Positions 1 through 12,731 of a DNA stretch of 64,000 nucleotides are shown in pieces. Each line of letters starts with the position of its first letter. The stretch's first letter is position 1. The position numbers and the translations under genes are program-made. Source of the DNA: Daedaleopsis sinensis (lineage: Eukaryota > Basidiomycota > Agaricomycetes > Polyporales > Polyporaceae); the NCBI GenBank assembly GCA_033807695.1, contig CM066308.1:3100001-3164000 (forward strand), in the 5' to 3' direction. The notes beneath the pieces are model-generated. The model did no database searches. It saw only the letters and a program-made list of their open reading frames with translations, and was not told the DNA's origin.

Positions 1-798
1 TGCTCCCCTTCCGGCAAAAGCACCCACCCGCCTTCGGTCGCCCTCCGTAGCCGCTGTCCAACCAGCAACTTCGCCTGCCGTCTGCAGCGGCTCTATCCGC
101 TTTGCGTCGCAAGAACCCACCTCCACAGTCCCGGGCAGCCGTTCTCGCAAAGTTACGTTTGCATCCTCTCGCACCACCCCATCCGTATCCTCAGCTTCTC
201 GAGCGGGTGCGGGGAAGGCTGCACAATCCGTATCCTCTGCTTCTCGCGCGGGTGCGGTCGGGAAGGCTGCTCAGTTGTCATCGACGTCTAGTCCTAGGTC
301 ATCAAAGGTATGTTACGAACACCCAATACCGGATCAACGACTAAACTCACCGGTCAGAATGATCTTAAATACGAGCGCATTGTGAGTGGCCGACGGGGGG
401 CATCGGCTGAGAAAGTCTTCACTACATGGTTCGAATCGACCTCCGACTTTACCCTGACTCAACCTCCCGACCTCCGCGCGCATGAAGCCTTGCAAGCTGG
501 AGACCTGTTTTATCATCGTACAGGCACAAGGTATCAGCTCTGGATGTGGATCGGTGACGACGAAGGCCGAACCTGTTGGCTCCCTGTGGAATGGGGTTAT
601 CGGCGAGTGGATGGTCTCAGGCTCACACTCATGACGCGGGACTTGAAGCCTTCGTGGGTATCAGAGAAGCGCTTCCGGCAGCGGGAGAGGGAGAGTAAGC
701 TGTATAGCCCGGCCTGGTACGAGAGTGTCCTGAGTCCTGACTGCCTACCACACAGTGCAAGTGAGGGGATCCATCGGCCCAGTGAAGGAAGAGGTTGA
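1..798 (+). CDS. Uncharacterised protein, left-truncated; paralog of the gene at 26172-27229
   Basis: Function unknown. The last part of a gene cut by the window edge. Exon 1-307 encodes a Ser/Ala/Arg-rich low-complexity stretch in the frame ending AGG TCA TCA AAG. An intron at 308-357 (GTATGT...CAG) joins to exon 358-798. The second exon encodes a folded-looking domain with the order PPDL, ALQAGDLF, QLWMW, DGLRL, PSWVS. The same order (PPDL, LAEGDVF, QLWVW, DGRRL, PSWVS) occurs in the complete gene at 26.2-27.2 kb, so the two are paralogs. The N-terminal half is disordered in both. I recognise no catalytic motif. The stop is TGA at 796-798. Confidence 0.65.
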
Positions 799-1045
799 TT
801 CGTCTGAAGTCTGAGGACCGTCCGTGATAATGAGCCTGTCTAGTCTCTATATATGATTTGTATCGCATATTGCCATGTATCCCGTCTTGTACATATATGC
901 ATGCTCATCGACATCGTTGACATACTCACTGTCACGGTGGACGGTCGTCACTTGTTCTCGCACCGTTGTACCTGACACTAGCGCCGTTGATTTCTCATAG
1001 CGTCTACATCTTGAGTTTGACCACCATCATCGTGTCACGCTGTTC

Positions 1046-1870
1046 ATGTCGTCCTCTACAGCTACCCAGGGCACCCTTAGGCCTTCCCATGCTGACTGCG
1101 GCGAGGATGTATCTTCTCTGGTAGATGTTCCATGCTGCGACCATGTCTGTCGCCGTCGCGCCTCTCAAGTCTGGTCCGCCGACACTCCTGATGGAGGCGA
1201 TTCGCATGTAGCTGAGTATCTCCGTCTATCTGCTATCTACGATTTTGGCCCTCTACCACCACCCCCACCGGTATGCTTGAGCAAGCCAGTTGATCGCTCC
1301 CCCGTTGCTCCTATGGAGGGTGGAATCATAATGGCAGCGCGTCGGATCCAGGCCGCGCTACGTCCTATCAAGCATGAGCGTTATACTTGGGGTATCCCGG
1401 GCCATGAGCAGTCTGAATTGAGTCTCGATCCTCCCATCCCAGGGTGGACAGATGGCTCGAACGCATGGAGAGCTAGTGTATACAGCCTGGCTCCTCCACG
1501 TGATTTTACTCGACTCGATCCTGACGACGCTGCAATACGAGCCTATGGCTCCTACGTCGCAAGTCCTCACCGGAGACGCGAGACTATCGCCTCAACACCC
1601 CGTCCACGCATTATGGATTCGAAGACCGCCGCACTCTACGAACAATTCACGGTCGCGCTCGCTAGGCGCGTCGACTCACGACTTCCCCATGGACGGCCGA
1701 AACACCTCCGCGTCGTACAACGTACCTCGACCTCGACCCCGGTGCCGAACAAACATGCTCCTCACCTTCAGGAGCATGGGCATGTCACTCATATCGCTCT
1801 GTCTCGAGGGGCTGTAGGCAGTGACACCCAGTCAGGTCAGTCATCGTACATCTCCTCCTTTTTGATATAA
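1046..1870 (+). CDS. Possible hypothetical protein
   Basis: An uninterrupted 274-codon frame on the same strand as the upstream gene. It has a Pro run (PLPPPPP) near residue 75 and no recognisable domain. A good donor (CAGTCAG|GTCAGT) occurs near the end, so the true 3' end may be spliced elsewhere. Length alone is the main evidence; composition is unremarkable. It could be an exon of a small lineage-specific gene or a chance frame. Confidence 0.3.
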   Translation: MSSSTATQGTLRPSHADCGEDVSSLVDVPCCDHVCRRRASQVWSADTPDGGDSHVAEYLRLSAIYDFGPLPPPPPVCLSKPVDRSPVAPMEGGIIMAARRIQAALRPIKHERYTWGIPGHEQSELSLDPPIPGWTDGSNAWRASVYSLAPPRDFTRLDPDDAAIRAYGSYVASPHRRRETIASTPRPRIMDSKTAALYEQFTVALARRVDSRLPHGRPKHLRVVQRTSTSTPVPNKHAPHLQEHGHVTHIALSRGAVGSDTQSGQSSYISSFLI

Positions 1871-3172
1871 CATATTTATATGTCCATCTGAGTAGAGTAC
1901 TATCTCTCCGAACCATTCGTATACAACATCCCGCCGATTCTGTCAAGTGCAAGCGACGAAGCCGTCGGTGAGGAGCCCATCAAGCGATAGTTTCATCCAG
2001 CGGTACCCGCGTGCGTCCCTGCATGACCTCGTTCCGGTGAGTAATCGGGGTTTTGCAAAATTAGTCACATTCAGCTAAGTCCTCTCTGTACAGGCTGTCG
2101 TATCCTGTTGTCTAAATTCTTGAAGAGCAGATCATAGCTAAGATGGTCTCTCAGACGCTCGCAGAAGTAAGCCCATCGCTAGGCAGCATTATCAGCTTGA
2201 AATGACTGACTAACTTGAATACTATAGCATTGCTCCTATCCCGATCTCTATATTTTACGGGGTATACAAGCGCGAATCACAACAACAGACGAGGTAGGGT
2301 AGGGGTTATCGCATGATCAGAGTTCCCCATACCGGCGACCTACTGGGACGGGCAAGATATATATTCCCTTCGTGCACGCTGGCTACCGTGCAGCAAACCG
2401 ATGCATGCCATTCATATGAAGGTGCTCTCCATACTCCGACTCGAGTCGCGTCGAGCATGCGCCCCCGCGTCGGCTACTTGACACTACCGGCTTGCCTAGA
2501 CGCGGGCCCATACGCCCTCAATTAGCGCCCCCGTCAGCTACCTGCCTCGCACACTAGCCAAAGACGTCGATGATGTCGCAGGATTGATGGCAAATACGAA
2601 GTGCTCGCCGTGGGGCGGCGGTCACGACGAAGAACGAGGAGTCCATTTGGGAGGTTGCGATATGGATCTCCAACTGCGTGTGCAAGAGGCACGGGAAGCT
2701 CGGATCCGTCGCGGAAGAAGAAGGAGCAGGAGGAGCAGCAGGAGCAGGAGCAGGAGCAGGAAAGATCAACGATTGCGGGCAAGCTCGACGGCGTGATCAC
2801 AACATCGGGGCTATTTCCGAGTCCTCGACTTCCCGACATCCCGATACCCCGCCTCTCATTCCGATCCTTCGCCCACTAGAACCATTGCGTACATGGACAT
2901 AGACCCCTAGAGTAGGGAACACGAGCAGGTAGCCCACCGGACGTGTCCAAAATCCTATTGAACATCTTCATGTCGTAGGGCGCCGTGTCGATGGGTGTTA
3001 GCTCCGACCTTCCTTGCCTTCCCATACATCGTCAACGCTGGCGAGCAGCCAGGGGCCCGGACGGGCCCTCGACGACTTTACTTGACGTTTGTTCACGAAC
3101 TTGGCATCAAGGCGCTCAGTTTTCTTCCACCCACTATAGCTATCAGGTCTAGTCGAGCATGCTGAGAACGCT
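1871..3172. other. No convincing gene; low-complexity stretch
   Basis: I see no supported gene. Around 2700-2765 a purine-rich GGAGCAGGAGCAG tract gives Arg/Ser- or Glu/Gln-rich shadow frames on several frames. Those frames are an effect of composition. Confidence 0.5.
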
Positions 3173-3826
3173 GTGTGTAGAACATGCTGCGCACGTCCCA
3201 TAGCGTTACAGATTTCATGTGAATGGGGACTCGAGAGTCGGATGGATGACATTATACCTACTTGCACGTACGTATACGTTCCCGGATGCACGCCACTCGT
3301 CGCTAGCGCTTACATCTCTCCCTTAGAACGTCATGCATCTCGCGACGAGCCTGGCGGGCAATTTCCCTTTCCCTCCGATGCTGACGCAGCTCTCTGGACA
3401 ACGGAGGAGCTTATGCAATATGGCAAACGCGTCATGGAGCACACGAAAAGGCTCGAACGCGCGGAGTACATAAAAAAGAACGAGAGCTGCGACTGCTTCT
3501 GGGACGCCTGCGAGACTCTCCTCGATCTCACATTCCTCGCCTTTTATCTCCTCTTCTACATCATTAAGTGCGCTCTGGTCACCATTGTCGTTGCGTACTT
3601 CGTCCTCGTCATTCTTCGCAAGATGGAGGTCACTATTTCCGAACACTACGTGGCGACATTCCAAGAATGTCTCTCGCCTACTCTTCCTTCCGTGAGCTCA
3701 GCACCTCCACTGCTTCCTCTGAGGTTCGCTGACATTAGTCGACAGTTGGGCCAAGGTCTCCGCGATCCAGCATCTGCCACTGTCACCGGCGCCATCGTCA
3801 GGTTGCCAACGTGTCCCGCGGTTTAA
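3173..3826 (+). CDS. Hypothetical small membrane protein
   Basis: A 217-codon open frame. The central part contains a basic/acidic helix (KRVMEHTKRLERAEY) followed by a long hydrophobic stretch, roughly residues 116-148 (LLDLTFLAFYLLFYII then VTIVVAYFVLVIL). This looks like two closely spaced membrane helices or one hairpin, ending in an RKM stop-transfer. The C-terminus is Ser/Pro-rich. It ends 19 bases before the left copy of the 2.7-kb direct repeat. The start is uncertain: the first 60 residues look less protein-like, so the real start may lie downstream. Function not known. Confidence 0.45.
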   Translation: MCRTCCARPIALQISCEWGLESRMDDIIPTCTYVYVPGCTPLVASAYISPLERHASRDEPGGQFPFPSDADAALWTTEELMQYGKRVMEHTKRLERAEYIKKNESCDCFWDACETLLDLTFLAFYLLFYIIKCALVTIVVAYFVLVILRKMEVTISEHYVATFQECLSPTLPSVSSAPPLLPLRFADISRQLGQGLRDPASATVTGAIVRLPTCPAV

Positions 3827-3844
3827 GTTGATGGGTTATCAAGA

Positions 3845-6549
3845 GGTGAGGCGTGGTGGGATGTGGCGGGGGCAGACGGCCCGAGCGCCGGAAGAGCCTC
3901 GGGTGCGTTGTGTGAGAGCGCCGTTGGTAGTGTCGACGAGGGCTGCCGGGTGCGCATGCTGCGGCTCGGACCCCACGGGTTTCTCGCTTCCACACAGACA
4001 GCGGTCCGCGCTGTCGTCGCCTGCAAAGCATCCTCAAGATGTCGCCTGACTGGCAGTCGGCGGCGACAGCCCATTCGAAGTCAGCAGGCGGTGCAGAGTG
4101 GGTCCTTGCGTAGCAGAAGCGGAGAGAGATATGCACTGGCAGAGGACGGATAGGACACGGGTCGCAGAGCTAGAGAGTGACGTCGTGAGCGCAGAAGACC
4201 ATAGCATGATGCGAGAGGGAGACTCACAGAGTCTCACTCGGCGGCGCAATCTTCCAGTTCGGCGCGTCGTGTTTTCGATTGGCGCATAAGGGAGGAGTCC
4301 AAGGCACTGGAACGGTATATACGTCGGTTGAGGAGGCTTCAGGCGTGATGGTTTCGACGGCAGCGCATGCGCCGAGTCTACGCTATGTCTGCGCCCTCAC
4401 CCGAGGTCTAATGATGATATGAGAGGTCCGGGACGAGATGTCGATGTGTTGTCCTGTCTTCGTGTTGTCCTGGTCGAAGACTGGTTAGAGAGTCTATTAA
4501 TAATCGCGGAGAGAGCGAATGGCGACGAGGACCGGGAGGGTCACATCCTCCATGCTGTGAGTCTTGAGCTTGAGCGATGGTCAAAAGATGTCGCTCCACG
4601 AGCTGGTGAAGCTCCTAGCTGCCAAGCTTAGTCAGCGGGAACGGATGACATGACGAACAAGTCGCGGAAACTCACATATGGTGATAAGGCTACTCGGTGT
4701 TGAGGATTGACAGGAGGAGACCACCAAGTTTCCTTCTCTTGACATAGTCGGACTGATACTGAGGGCGAGGGCGGGGGCTATGTAGGAGAAGATGGAAACA
4801 CCGAGCTAGTAGGAACCGGTGATGTCTGAGGCCTGAGGAACGAAGATTGCGGGTCAGTGCGAAGGCTCGAGCGAGCGGGTAACAGATAACTGGTTGGAAG
4901 ATAATTGCCGTGGAGAAGAGATGATTGCTAATGTAGGACAAGGTCGCGCTATCCGGTACGAGGATTGAATGTCATGCATGACAACCACGCGTCCAACATG
5001 TACCAACACTGGAGCGAATACGGGTTGTTGAAGGGGTCGCGACCATGACACAGCGGGAATCGTGTTTTTGTAGGCTTCAACGAGCTATGAATAAACACAA
5101 ACATACCTATGAAGACGATGCATGACCGGGTCCCTTGGGCGCGCGACAGCCAAATGCGCGCCATTCAGTCTGAGGTCTCCAGCGCGGTGCGTCGACATCC
5201 AGGGTTAGTTGGGGTAGTGTGCAGCATGCCCAAGATGCAAGGTTCTTACATTGGTGCTCACTCATTCACAACGCTCGCGTTGTAAACGATGGAGGGATAG
5301 AGGAGCGAAAGAGCTGAGTAGTATAGCTTCGGGGAGGGTCGCTGAAATAGTCCAGGATCATCATACACCAGGGACCTGCCGTCCTACAGCGCCGGATACG
5401 AGACGCCCCCCGTTCGCCGTAAATCTCCGGGACTCCGAAGGACTCCGAAGGACTCCGAAGGACTACGAAGGGTCGAGACGCGCAGTGCGTTCTGAGTCTC
5501 TGACTTCGTCTCGAATTCGAGCTTCTTGAATATCCAATTCCTCCTTCTCCTCCTTCGAATTCACCGATCACTCTTGCCTCCAAGTCCTCGGCGCACTAAA
5601 CATGCCAATGCACATGCGTCACGGTCGGTCGCCAACAGTCACCATCCGCAATATGAAAACCACAAACTCTCCAGTTGCGGCGAAGGTCGAGAACGCGAAG
5701 GTCGCGAAAGTTTCCGGTTGTCTTGCACCCACTATCCTTCCTCTCTTGCCGTCGCCCTCGAGCGAAACGCGGTCACGCCACGTGGAAGAGCATGGCTGCT
5801 GCGGCCATCGTCATCAGCCCCATGATGTTCGACGACATCGACCGGTTAATGTTGTCGAAGTGCGTGTACTTTTGCTACAGTCCCGCTTCCCATCACATAC
5901 CTCTACTCAGACATATTGTCATGCACGAATGTGTCTAGAACCGCCTCCATCCTCTCTCCTCTAGTCTCTTTCACGACCTTCCACCCACCTCCATGTCCGA
6001 ACCCCCTCGCCGGTCACATCTCGAAACTCATGCCACAGTCCCTCGTCTCCGCTTTGATATGGCACGGGTCGCTGTCTGTGTCTGAAGTAGGAGAACCAAG
6101 CGGTACGTCGCCGAGAACCCCCTTTTCGCTTCACGGCCTATTCTCACCTCTGAACAGCGCTGACTTGCGTCGCCAGAGCAAATCCACGCCCTCAAGGGCT
6201 TCCTCATGTCCCCACCCGACTCGACAGATGCGTTCCTGTCCACTCGCCTCGAACGTGGCTGCATACCCGCACTTCGCTCCACAAAAGCATGGAGACGCAT
6301 TGGACAAGGTCGAGAAGCTCCTCTACCGACGGAGATGCTTTGCTGTCCGCCAACGCGCGCTCTCTGGACCTGCGGATAGGCCGACGTAGGGGCCCCTGGC
6401 GCGCGACGATCACGCAGTTTGAGCTCCCCCGGCGGCGGTGTGTACGTCTCTGATTTATCATATCATGAGCTACCATGAACCGGTTTCTCTTGGACGACTC
6501 ATCCCATGGTTCGAGGGTTCGCCGCAACTAGACTATCGTACTTCGGACT
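3845..6549 (+). repeat. 2.7-kb direct repeat, left copy
   Basis: Matches 29881-32585 base for base at a constant offset of 26036, with one substitution noticed (C at 3993, T at 30029). All open frames inside the two copies translate identically apart from the residue affected by that base. The match starts abruptly at GGTGAGGCGTGG. It ends at CGGACT; past a 5-base difference the flanks share TTATCGTG and then diverge. No terminal inverted repeat, LTR or recognisable transposase is seen. An exon-like pair may exist at about 6050-6400 (donor GTACGT, acceptor GCCAG), but no known domain. Confidence 0.95.
5431..5470. repeat. Short 10-bp tandem repeat inside the 2.7-kb repeat
   Basis: GACTCCGAAG is repeated three times, followed by a GACTACGAAG variant. 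The identical array is present in the right copy, offset by 26036. Confidence 0.85.
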
Positions 6550-6837
6550 TATCGTGTACGCGCAATGGGCTGAGGTCGCGCCGCTTCACTCCGTCATCCT
6601 CCACGCGTTCTCGCACACGACCGCTTGTTGATCACTGAATGCGCCCAGTCGACACCCCCAGTTCTCCGTGCTCACCCACTCGAGAGGAGCGAAACGTGGT
6701 GGAAGTATTCACACTCTATAGTGTTGGCAACATACTACGTCGACGTTGATCTCCTCGTTCCACAAGTACAACATGACATGGCAGGTTGCTTTGGATATAA
6801 TAACGCAACAGTGCGAGCCCATTCCAGCGTGACGACT

Positions 6838-7577
6838 TCAAGCGGTCTGGGTATACTGCTCGACTTTCTTCGTCTGTGAAGATCGGCTTAGAAGATGAGC
6901 TTACCAAGGAAGCGTATGGAATGGCGCTTACCACTGTGGGAGTAGCGACGCCGGAAGACTTGGGCGTCGCAAGGCAAAATTGCTGAGAAACCACCAAGCT
7001 GAGTTGGTCCCGTAGTTGGAGCTGGCGTTGGCCTTGCTGAGATTTGGCCTCACCGAGAACCCGCGAGCACTCGGCCCAATCGAGAAAGTCGTCGAATACC
7101 ATCGTCACTCGAGAGAGCCACTCGAGAGCGTTCCGACTGAAGACGGTGATGTCGATGCTTTGAGCGGACTAGCGAACAGTGTTTGCCAAGTGGATAACAT
7201 AGATTTGAACAGGTCAACTCACCTCATTGGTGCTGTGCATGGCAAACCCGTCCAAGGCGACCGAGAGGATCACGTCCTTATCGCCATGGCTCTTGCAGAC
7301 AATTACCCCAACTATATTCGCAGATCAGGGTAATGCGCTCCGACGACAAGAAGAGACTCACAAACGTCAGGGTACGTGGCAGGCATCAACTCTGCAATGA
7401 CAACTCTCGCACGAACTCCAACATGACGAGTAGTACCATCAGGACGACACTCTCGGACTGTCACGGCGCCCTCCTCGGTAGCTACAGCAACGTAAGGTTC
7501 GTCACTGCATAACCTTGTCAACCATCAGTAGCTCGTTGAATGGCCATGATAAGTGCTTACGTTTCTTCCGGTGGCAT
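6838..7577 (-). CDS. Uncharacterised conserved-looking protein, five exons
   Basis: Function unknown. Five exons keep frame across four short introns: 7561-7577, 7362-7504, 7223-7311, 6932-7168 and 6838-6873, giving about 173 aa. The second to fourth introns are 50, 54 and 58 nt, and the first is 56 nt; all are GT-AG. The first half is beta-rich (EPYVAVATEEGAVTV, then FGVIVCKSHGDKDVI). The second half is helical (ALEWLSRVTMVFDDF, then WAECSRVLGEAKSQQ). The first exon is tiny if translation starts at MPPEE; the frame is open further upstream (LSVYPRSCAVCPPT), so the start may be earlier. Exons were found from splice signals, so boundaries are inferred. Confidence 0.65.
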
Positions 7578-7639
7578 AGTAGGAGGGCAGACAGCGCAGC
7601 TACGAGGATAGACACTGAGGGCAGAAGGTGATGAGATTA

Positions 7640-9020
7640 TCACGACGACGAGCGAGTTCCAGGATCATTTTGAAGGAGGCGGAACAAAACAAAGGAAGTG
7701 TTCTCCGAGTCAGAGGCGAACACAAAGCAAGACTCGGACTCGCGCTTGACGAGATTGCCCACCTGTCCCCTGTGTGCGGCTGGCGGCGCTCAGCGGGCGT
7801 GAGCGCTCAATCAATACTCAGTACCGAAGCTCCTCCTCCGATCCTCTCCCCTGCATCTCCTCTGCTCCCATCTCAGCGGTCGCGCACGACGTCACGAACA
7901 AATTTCCGCGTGCACCCTACGGTCCGAGTGAGTCTCCCGTCCATGCACAGCGAACCTCAGGTGACGGCTGCGCGGACAAGTGTTCGGACTCCTCGATCGT
8001 CGTGACCGGAAGGTTTGTGAACGTCGAGCTCGAGGTCCTCTCCGTGTGGATATCATCGTACGCTTTCTCACAACGTGCGTTCGGTCTATCTACAGGCTCA
8101 ACCCACGCCGTTCAATCTTCCGCGGAGGCATAGAGGGGCTTACGGATGGGCACGGTGGCCTGTGCTCGACCCACGTCCGCGTTTGTCGCAACCTCGCCCG
8201 CGTTCCTCAACACGCTCCAGTAGATGAAGACCCTGAGCTGCGTACCCATACGCAATTTGATGGAGTGTCGAGGAAGGGCTTTTGCGGATCGGGGATGAGG
8301 AGATGAGTGAGTTCTGGCCATGGACGAGGACCTAGATACTCGCGATAGTTCGACGTAGTATTCCTATTCAACTTTGACAATGTATCTTCAGGGAGAGATC
8401 GCGGATCAGCGCTTTAGCGAGTAATCCGCCAAGGCAAGATGACTCGAGGAGGAGGGCGAGCGAGGTTGCAACTATGTTCAACGATAGCCTCGGAAGCGAG
8501 GTGCACTGTGACTCTCATGATACGTGCCACGTGGCGGTGTCGAGCTTGGACTCACGTCATGATTTCCGTCGAAGTTAGATCTGCTCTCTGCAGCTACGAG
8601 GCTCAGAGATCTCGTCGAGAGTGCTTTGTAACATTATTGATATTCTCGATATCTGGTTCGACCACCCACCGCTCCACACATGGCTCGGTAAAGCTGTAGA
8701 CGTTGGCTGCATTACAGTAGGTATACTCGCCGTAGACAGCGAAGCTTGGGCGGAGCCCGGGCCCGGGCTATTTGGTGCGCGGACATTGGCGGATGGACGA
8801 GGTACCACCAATATTCGTTCGGATTGAATGCTGTGGTGGACGCGCATGTCAATCAAACTCATGCCAGGGTCGCTTCTCGTCAAACTTTGCTATCACGCCG
8901 AACGAGATTGACGATCCTTCGTGCGAGAGCGAGCGGTCCAACCTTGGGATTGGCACATTTGTCTGCTTCTTTTCGCGTTAGCACTATGTGGTGCACTTGA
9001 GCACTACGAGCACGTATAAG
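7640..9020. other. No supported gene
   Basis: Several 60-125 codon frames overlap on both strands, but none shows a recognisable domain, a consistent exon chain or a protein-like composition. A GGGCCCGGGCCCGGGC-like GC block lies near 8755-8768. Confidence 0.4.
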
Positions 9021-9028
9021 TTGTTAGA

Positions 9029-11405
9029 TCAGAGAAAGGTATTAGTGTACAACACGCACACATGGTTCAACAATCCTGCTCGGAAGTGGAACCGGCTGTT
9101 TCCTTCGTAAACATTGATGCTACTCTCCGTGCAGAGAGGGCAATAGAACTTCGCGGAACGGCTGGAATCGTGCAATGACTTGCCTACACGAAGGGTCAGT
9201 TGTGTTATACCAACTAGAACTACTATCCACGTACTCGCGGTCAGCTCTACTTCGTTCGTGCTGTACAAGAAGCTGTTATATTTCGTAGGGGATTCGTATG
9301 CGGCCAGAACTTACCGTGATACAAGAGTATTCGTGACGAAGTCAGCGGTTATCCACGTATAATACATCATCCACATGAATGGTATCACGTCTTCCGGCCA
9401 TTTGTGCGCGAGTCTCTGGATCCGGAACTCTGAGTTGAGTTGAGCGCAGATATGAACGCTCTGAGGGCTGATGAAGTCGCAGGCGATCTTGATGCAGTCC
9501 GCTTGATTGGCTACCTGTGTACGACATGTATCAGCGAGGTAATCGTCTTTCCCGGCAAGATGTAGCCCTGCCTGGTGTGCACAGCCCGCAGGAATGAAGA
9601 CAGCTTCGCCAAGATATTGCTGAATAGTATACGGCCGGACTTGGTACCTTTCTTCGAGTTCATCGAGCATGCTGTCCGTCAGGTAGGTGTCTTGATTATG
9701 AATGGGGTCGCCCACTAGCGCTCCTTGGGGCAACTGGCTTCGGAGAAATGATCTAATCCGGTCTGCATCCTCTGGCGCAAAGATATGCCAAAGTGCGAAA
9801 CCTGGACGTCCTTCTCGGGTCTTGGAAGCATATGTCAGGATGTTGACAGCGTCGGAAAGGTCCAAGTGCAGTCGGGTTGAACCCGAATGCGCGTCGTCAT
9901 GTATGGATGCCACAGCGTTGTACATTTTGGGTCCTGATGGTCGGGATAGTCAACAGAGTAATAAGGGTGCTATCGTGGATGATTTACCCAGATCAGGAGG
10001 ATTCGCGTCATCAGGGAAGTGGGCGGCGAAGTTCTTCACACCCGTGGGGGTCGTGTAATCAGAAAGCGGCAACGCTCGTTCAAAATCTTCTTGCAGCTGA
10101 GGGAACATAGCTTTGAAACGATCCGAAGGAGGCCAGTCCTGGAATGGGTTTCCATGAAGTAGTATCGAATCGCCAATTACGATTGGACATACCTTCAGCT
10201 TCATGATTCGCTTGTCCGGAGTGAGAGGCTGGTCAAATAATCCGAAGAAATAGCCGACGGTCGAATTGAGAACTTCCTTGGTTTCGCAATCCTCGATTTG
10301 GCAAGGTACATCTCCGTACTGGGCGATGAACGATTGTGGGGTCCACCGCGATTGCAGAAGGTCTGTTAGTCCTGTCGCGACAAAGGGTCGGCGATGCGAC
10401 CATTGAGTCGTGAATTTATCCTCGGTCAGTTGAGGCCTTGTAAATCGTTCATAGTGCCTGCTACAGCTGCCACTGGGAGCCGCGATGACATTCTGACTGC
10501 GGCAAAGTCAGCGTCCCGTGGACAACCGTGAGACTACAATGCTTCACCTTGGGGCTGGTGAGAGCTGCATATTTCGAACCAATACCTGTAATTCCTCTTG
10601 GCGAAAGCGTGTGAGGCGTATCAAAACAGTCTCTCCGTGACATAGCTCTCCTATGACAGAGCGAAACTATTCGGCAGAAAATCAGTAGAAGCTGTGAAAA
10701 TAGCAAGAGCCTCACCACAGTCATGCAAGCGTGACAGACTTCCTGTGCGCAAACTGAGCAAAACCAGCTTTTCGAGAAGATTCGGGTACTGCACGAATCT
10801 GCTCCGGCAAATGAGACACAATGGACATTTTCAGCGCGATGCTTCAAGGACATACCGCATAGCTCCCGGACAGATGGCTCTATGGGTCTGAACACAATGT
10901 CTTGATGTTCTTCGTACAGTTGAAGTTCCTCTAGAAGTTCTGGCAAGAGATATTGCGCTGCTATCTCCTATGATATCTCTGAGTGTAGGTCAGACGGTAG
11001 TGAAATAAGAGGGATGCAGATACCTGTTTGGATTGCAATAGCTGCCTGGTGTGTTTCTGGTTATATACGTCACGCACGAATATCTGTTTGCGTGCTCGTT
11101 CGTCTCTGAAGCTATACGATAATTCTCCTCGCTCTAGATCGCACGAGACATATCTGAAACCTGTCACATATTTAGCAGATACATCTAAGGAGGCAATGCT
11201 TTCTACGCCCACCATTGAAAAGACACGACTTGCTAGTTTTCCGGCCCTGCCACTCCTGGATGAAGGGATACTGCCGTTCGGAATCGTCACGATGGCAATT
11301 GATACATTTTGGCGATATGATGGTGGAAAGCTCGCCACCATATCGGCGTAGCCTGTTTTGCAAGCCCTGGCACGTAGTCGTTTGAGGAATGAGATCTACA
11401 GGCAT
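9029..11405 (-). CDS. JmjC-domain protein, KDM3/JMJD1-like histone demethylase candidate
   Basis: Probable Fe(II)/2-oxoglutarate dioxygenase of the KDM3 type. The frame at 11172-11405 has a Cys-containing start (PKCINCHRDDSE). The exon around 10461-10946 has a Cys-rich, zinc-binding-like cluster (FCSVCAQEVCHAC). Next come TDLLQSRWTPQSF and LKDWPPSDRFKAMFP (spliced over a GTATGT...CCAG intron), then ALPLSDYTTPTGVKN. DLGPKMYNA is restored by splicing out GTAAAT...CATCAG. The metal site HLD (LHLDLSDAVNI) and the later His in VFIPAGCAHQ are both present. This order matches KDM3 proteins, which remove H3K9 methyl marks in the nucleus; activity here is inferred. The 3' end beyond NTLVSR is unclear because two acceptors give different short tails, so the low-coordinate limit is approximate. 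Confidence 0.88.
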
Positions 11406-12731
11406 CCTCGAGGGTGCGCACAGTTAGTACTTAGTGTCTTAGTAGGACCGGAAGAACTTGAAGGCGCGGCGAGCACTCAGGACTCCGAAGCGATCAGCAA
11501 GTAAACGCCGGGTACATATTGCCCGGGTGTGCCCTGGTGTGCCGCAATCACATCAGTTTGGCGCCTTACGGGGATGTCTCGTGATACGGAACTGCAGGGC
11601 CTGGCGCTCCTTCGCTCCTCTTCGCGCTACTTATCCTCTTATGTTATCCGACTATCCCCGATATTCTTCTGCGCACATCACCCATGGACCGACCGACGCT
11701 CGTGTAGTAGAATAACGTCTGGGGAGGGATCCGTATCACGCCGTCCACGACTGGGCCCGCAGGTACTTGAAGTTGAACGGCGGACACGGAGAGCACTACC
11801 AGGTCGCTCACAACACGATCCACTTGTAGCCATCATGGGCGCTGGGGTCTGACACTGGCTGGGACAGTTTAGCCTCTAATCGTCCTTCTGCCTTCACGTG
11901 TAGGTGTGATTTAAGGTTGGGGATTGGTCGAGGCTTGTGTCGAGCACTGTATGTCTGTAATATCTCTCACTGGCGCGCAAGACTCACCGCATCACTTTCA
12001 GTATTATGGCATTGGGACGAAGATCATGCTCGCGCGAGTGGGGAGGAGGAGGTCGAGCAGATGCTTTCGAGTCTCGAGCGCGAGGAACGCGAGGAGAGCC
12101 AGGGCGAGGCAAAGGGATGTCAGGTGAGTCGGCCTGTTGTATCAGTCGAGGGTTCCAGGCTATGTCGTCTTCTCCGGGGGCCCTCGATGAAGTGGAGGTG
12201 TTCGCTTCGACCTGCGCACAACTTCCGCAACGTCGTCCTAATCGTCGGACTAGAACTGCAGCATGCATCATATAGCTCACCCGGCGGTCGGGTCCTGTGA
12301 GCGTGTGCGTGTTCCATCACCGTCGCTTGACGTGGGGATGTTTAAGGGCTTGCGACATTTGGTGAGCGTATTCTGCACATCCCAGTCCCTACATAGCCTC
12401 ACTAGTGCCTGGCTGTAGGGTTAGTTCTCGTGGTTTATATTACCGATTCGAGAAGATACGCCAGCGCGGTTCTGGGTTTCGAACAAGATCCATTTTTCGC
12501 AGATCGACCCGAAGACCACTCACGGCGAACTTACCCTCCTCCTCCTCCACGGTATTCACCATCAATATTGCCGTTTCTGAACCATATATCTCAGTATTAG
12601 GCCCAAGCATAGGCTGCAGTCGAGTTTGTCTCTTTCGTCCCTTTGTTCCCCGGCTAAATGCTGACGCCGTCTATGTAACAGGCGGCGCTTGCTCCAGCCT
12701 TGAGCTTATACACTCACCTACGTTGCTCAGC
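11406..12731. other. No supported gene
   Basis: Open frames of 67-127 codons on both strands overlap one another and look like GC-driven shadows. I see no consistent exon chain. Confidence 0.35.

Noticed and set aside
2584..2902. SR-rich protein
   Set aside because: Arg/Ser and Gly/Ala runs come from a GGAGCA simple repeat open in several frames; no exon chain.
3845..6549. Helitron or LTR identity for the 2.7-kb repeat
   Set aside because: Ends are not TC...CTRR with a hairpin, and the unit has no terminal direct or inverted repeats and no convincing target duplication.
7050..7108. Early stop for the gene at 6838-7577
   Set aside because: Using the acceptor after CTTCAG ends the protein at 7050, but the acceptor GCTAG upstream gives a normal 54-nt intron and a longer, better helical exon that splices on to 6838.
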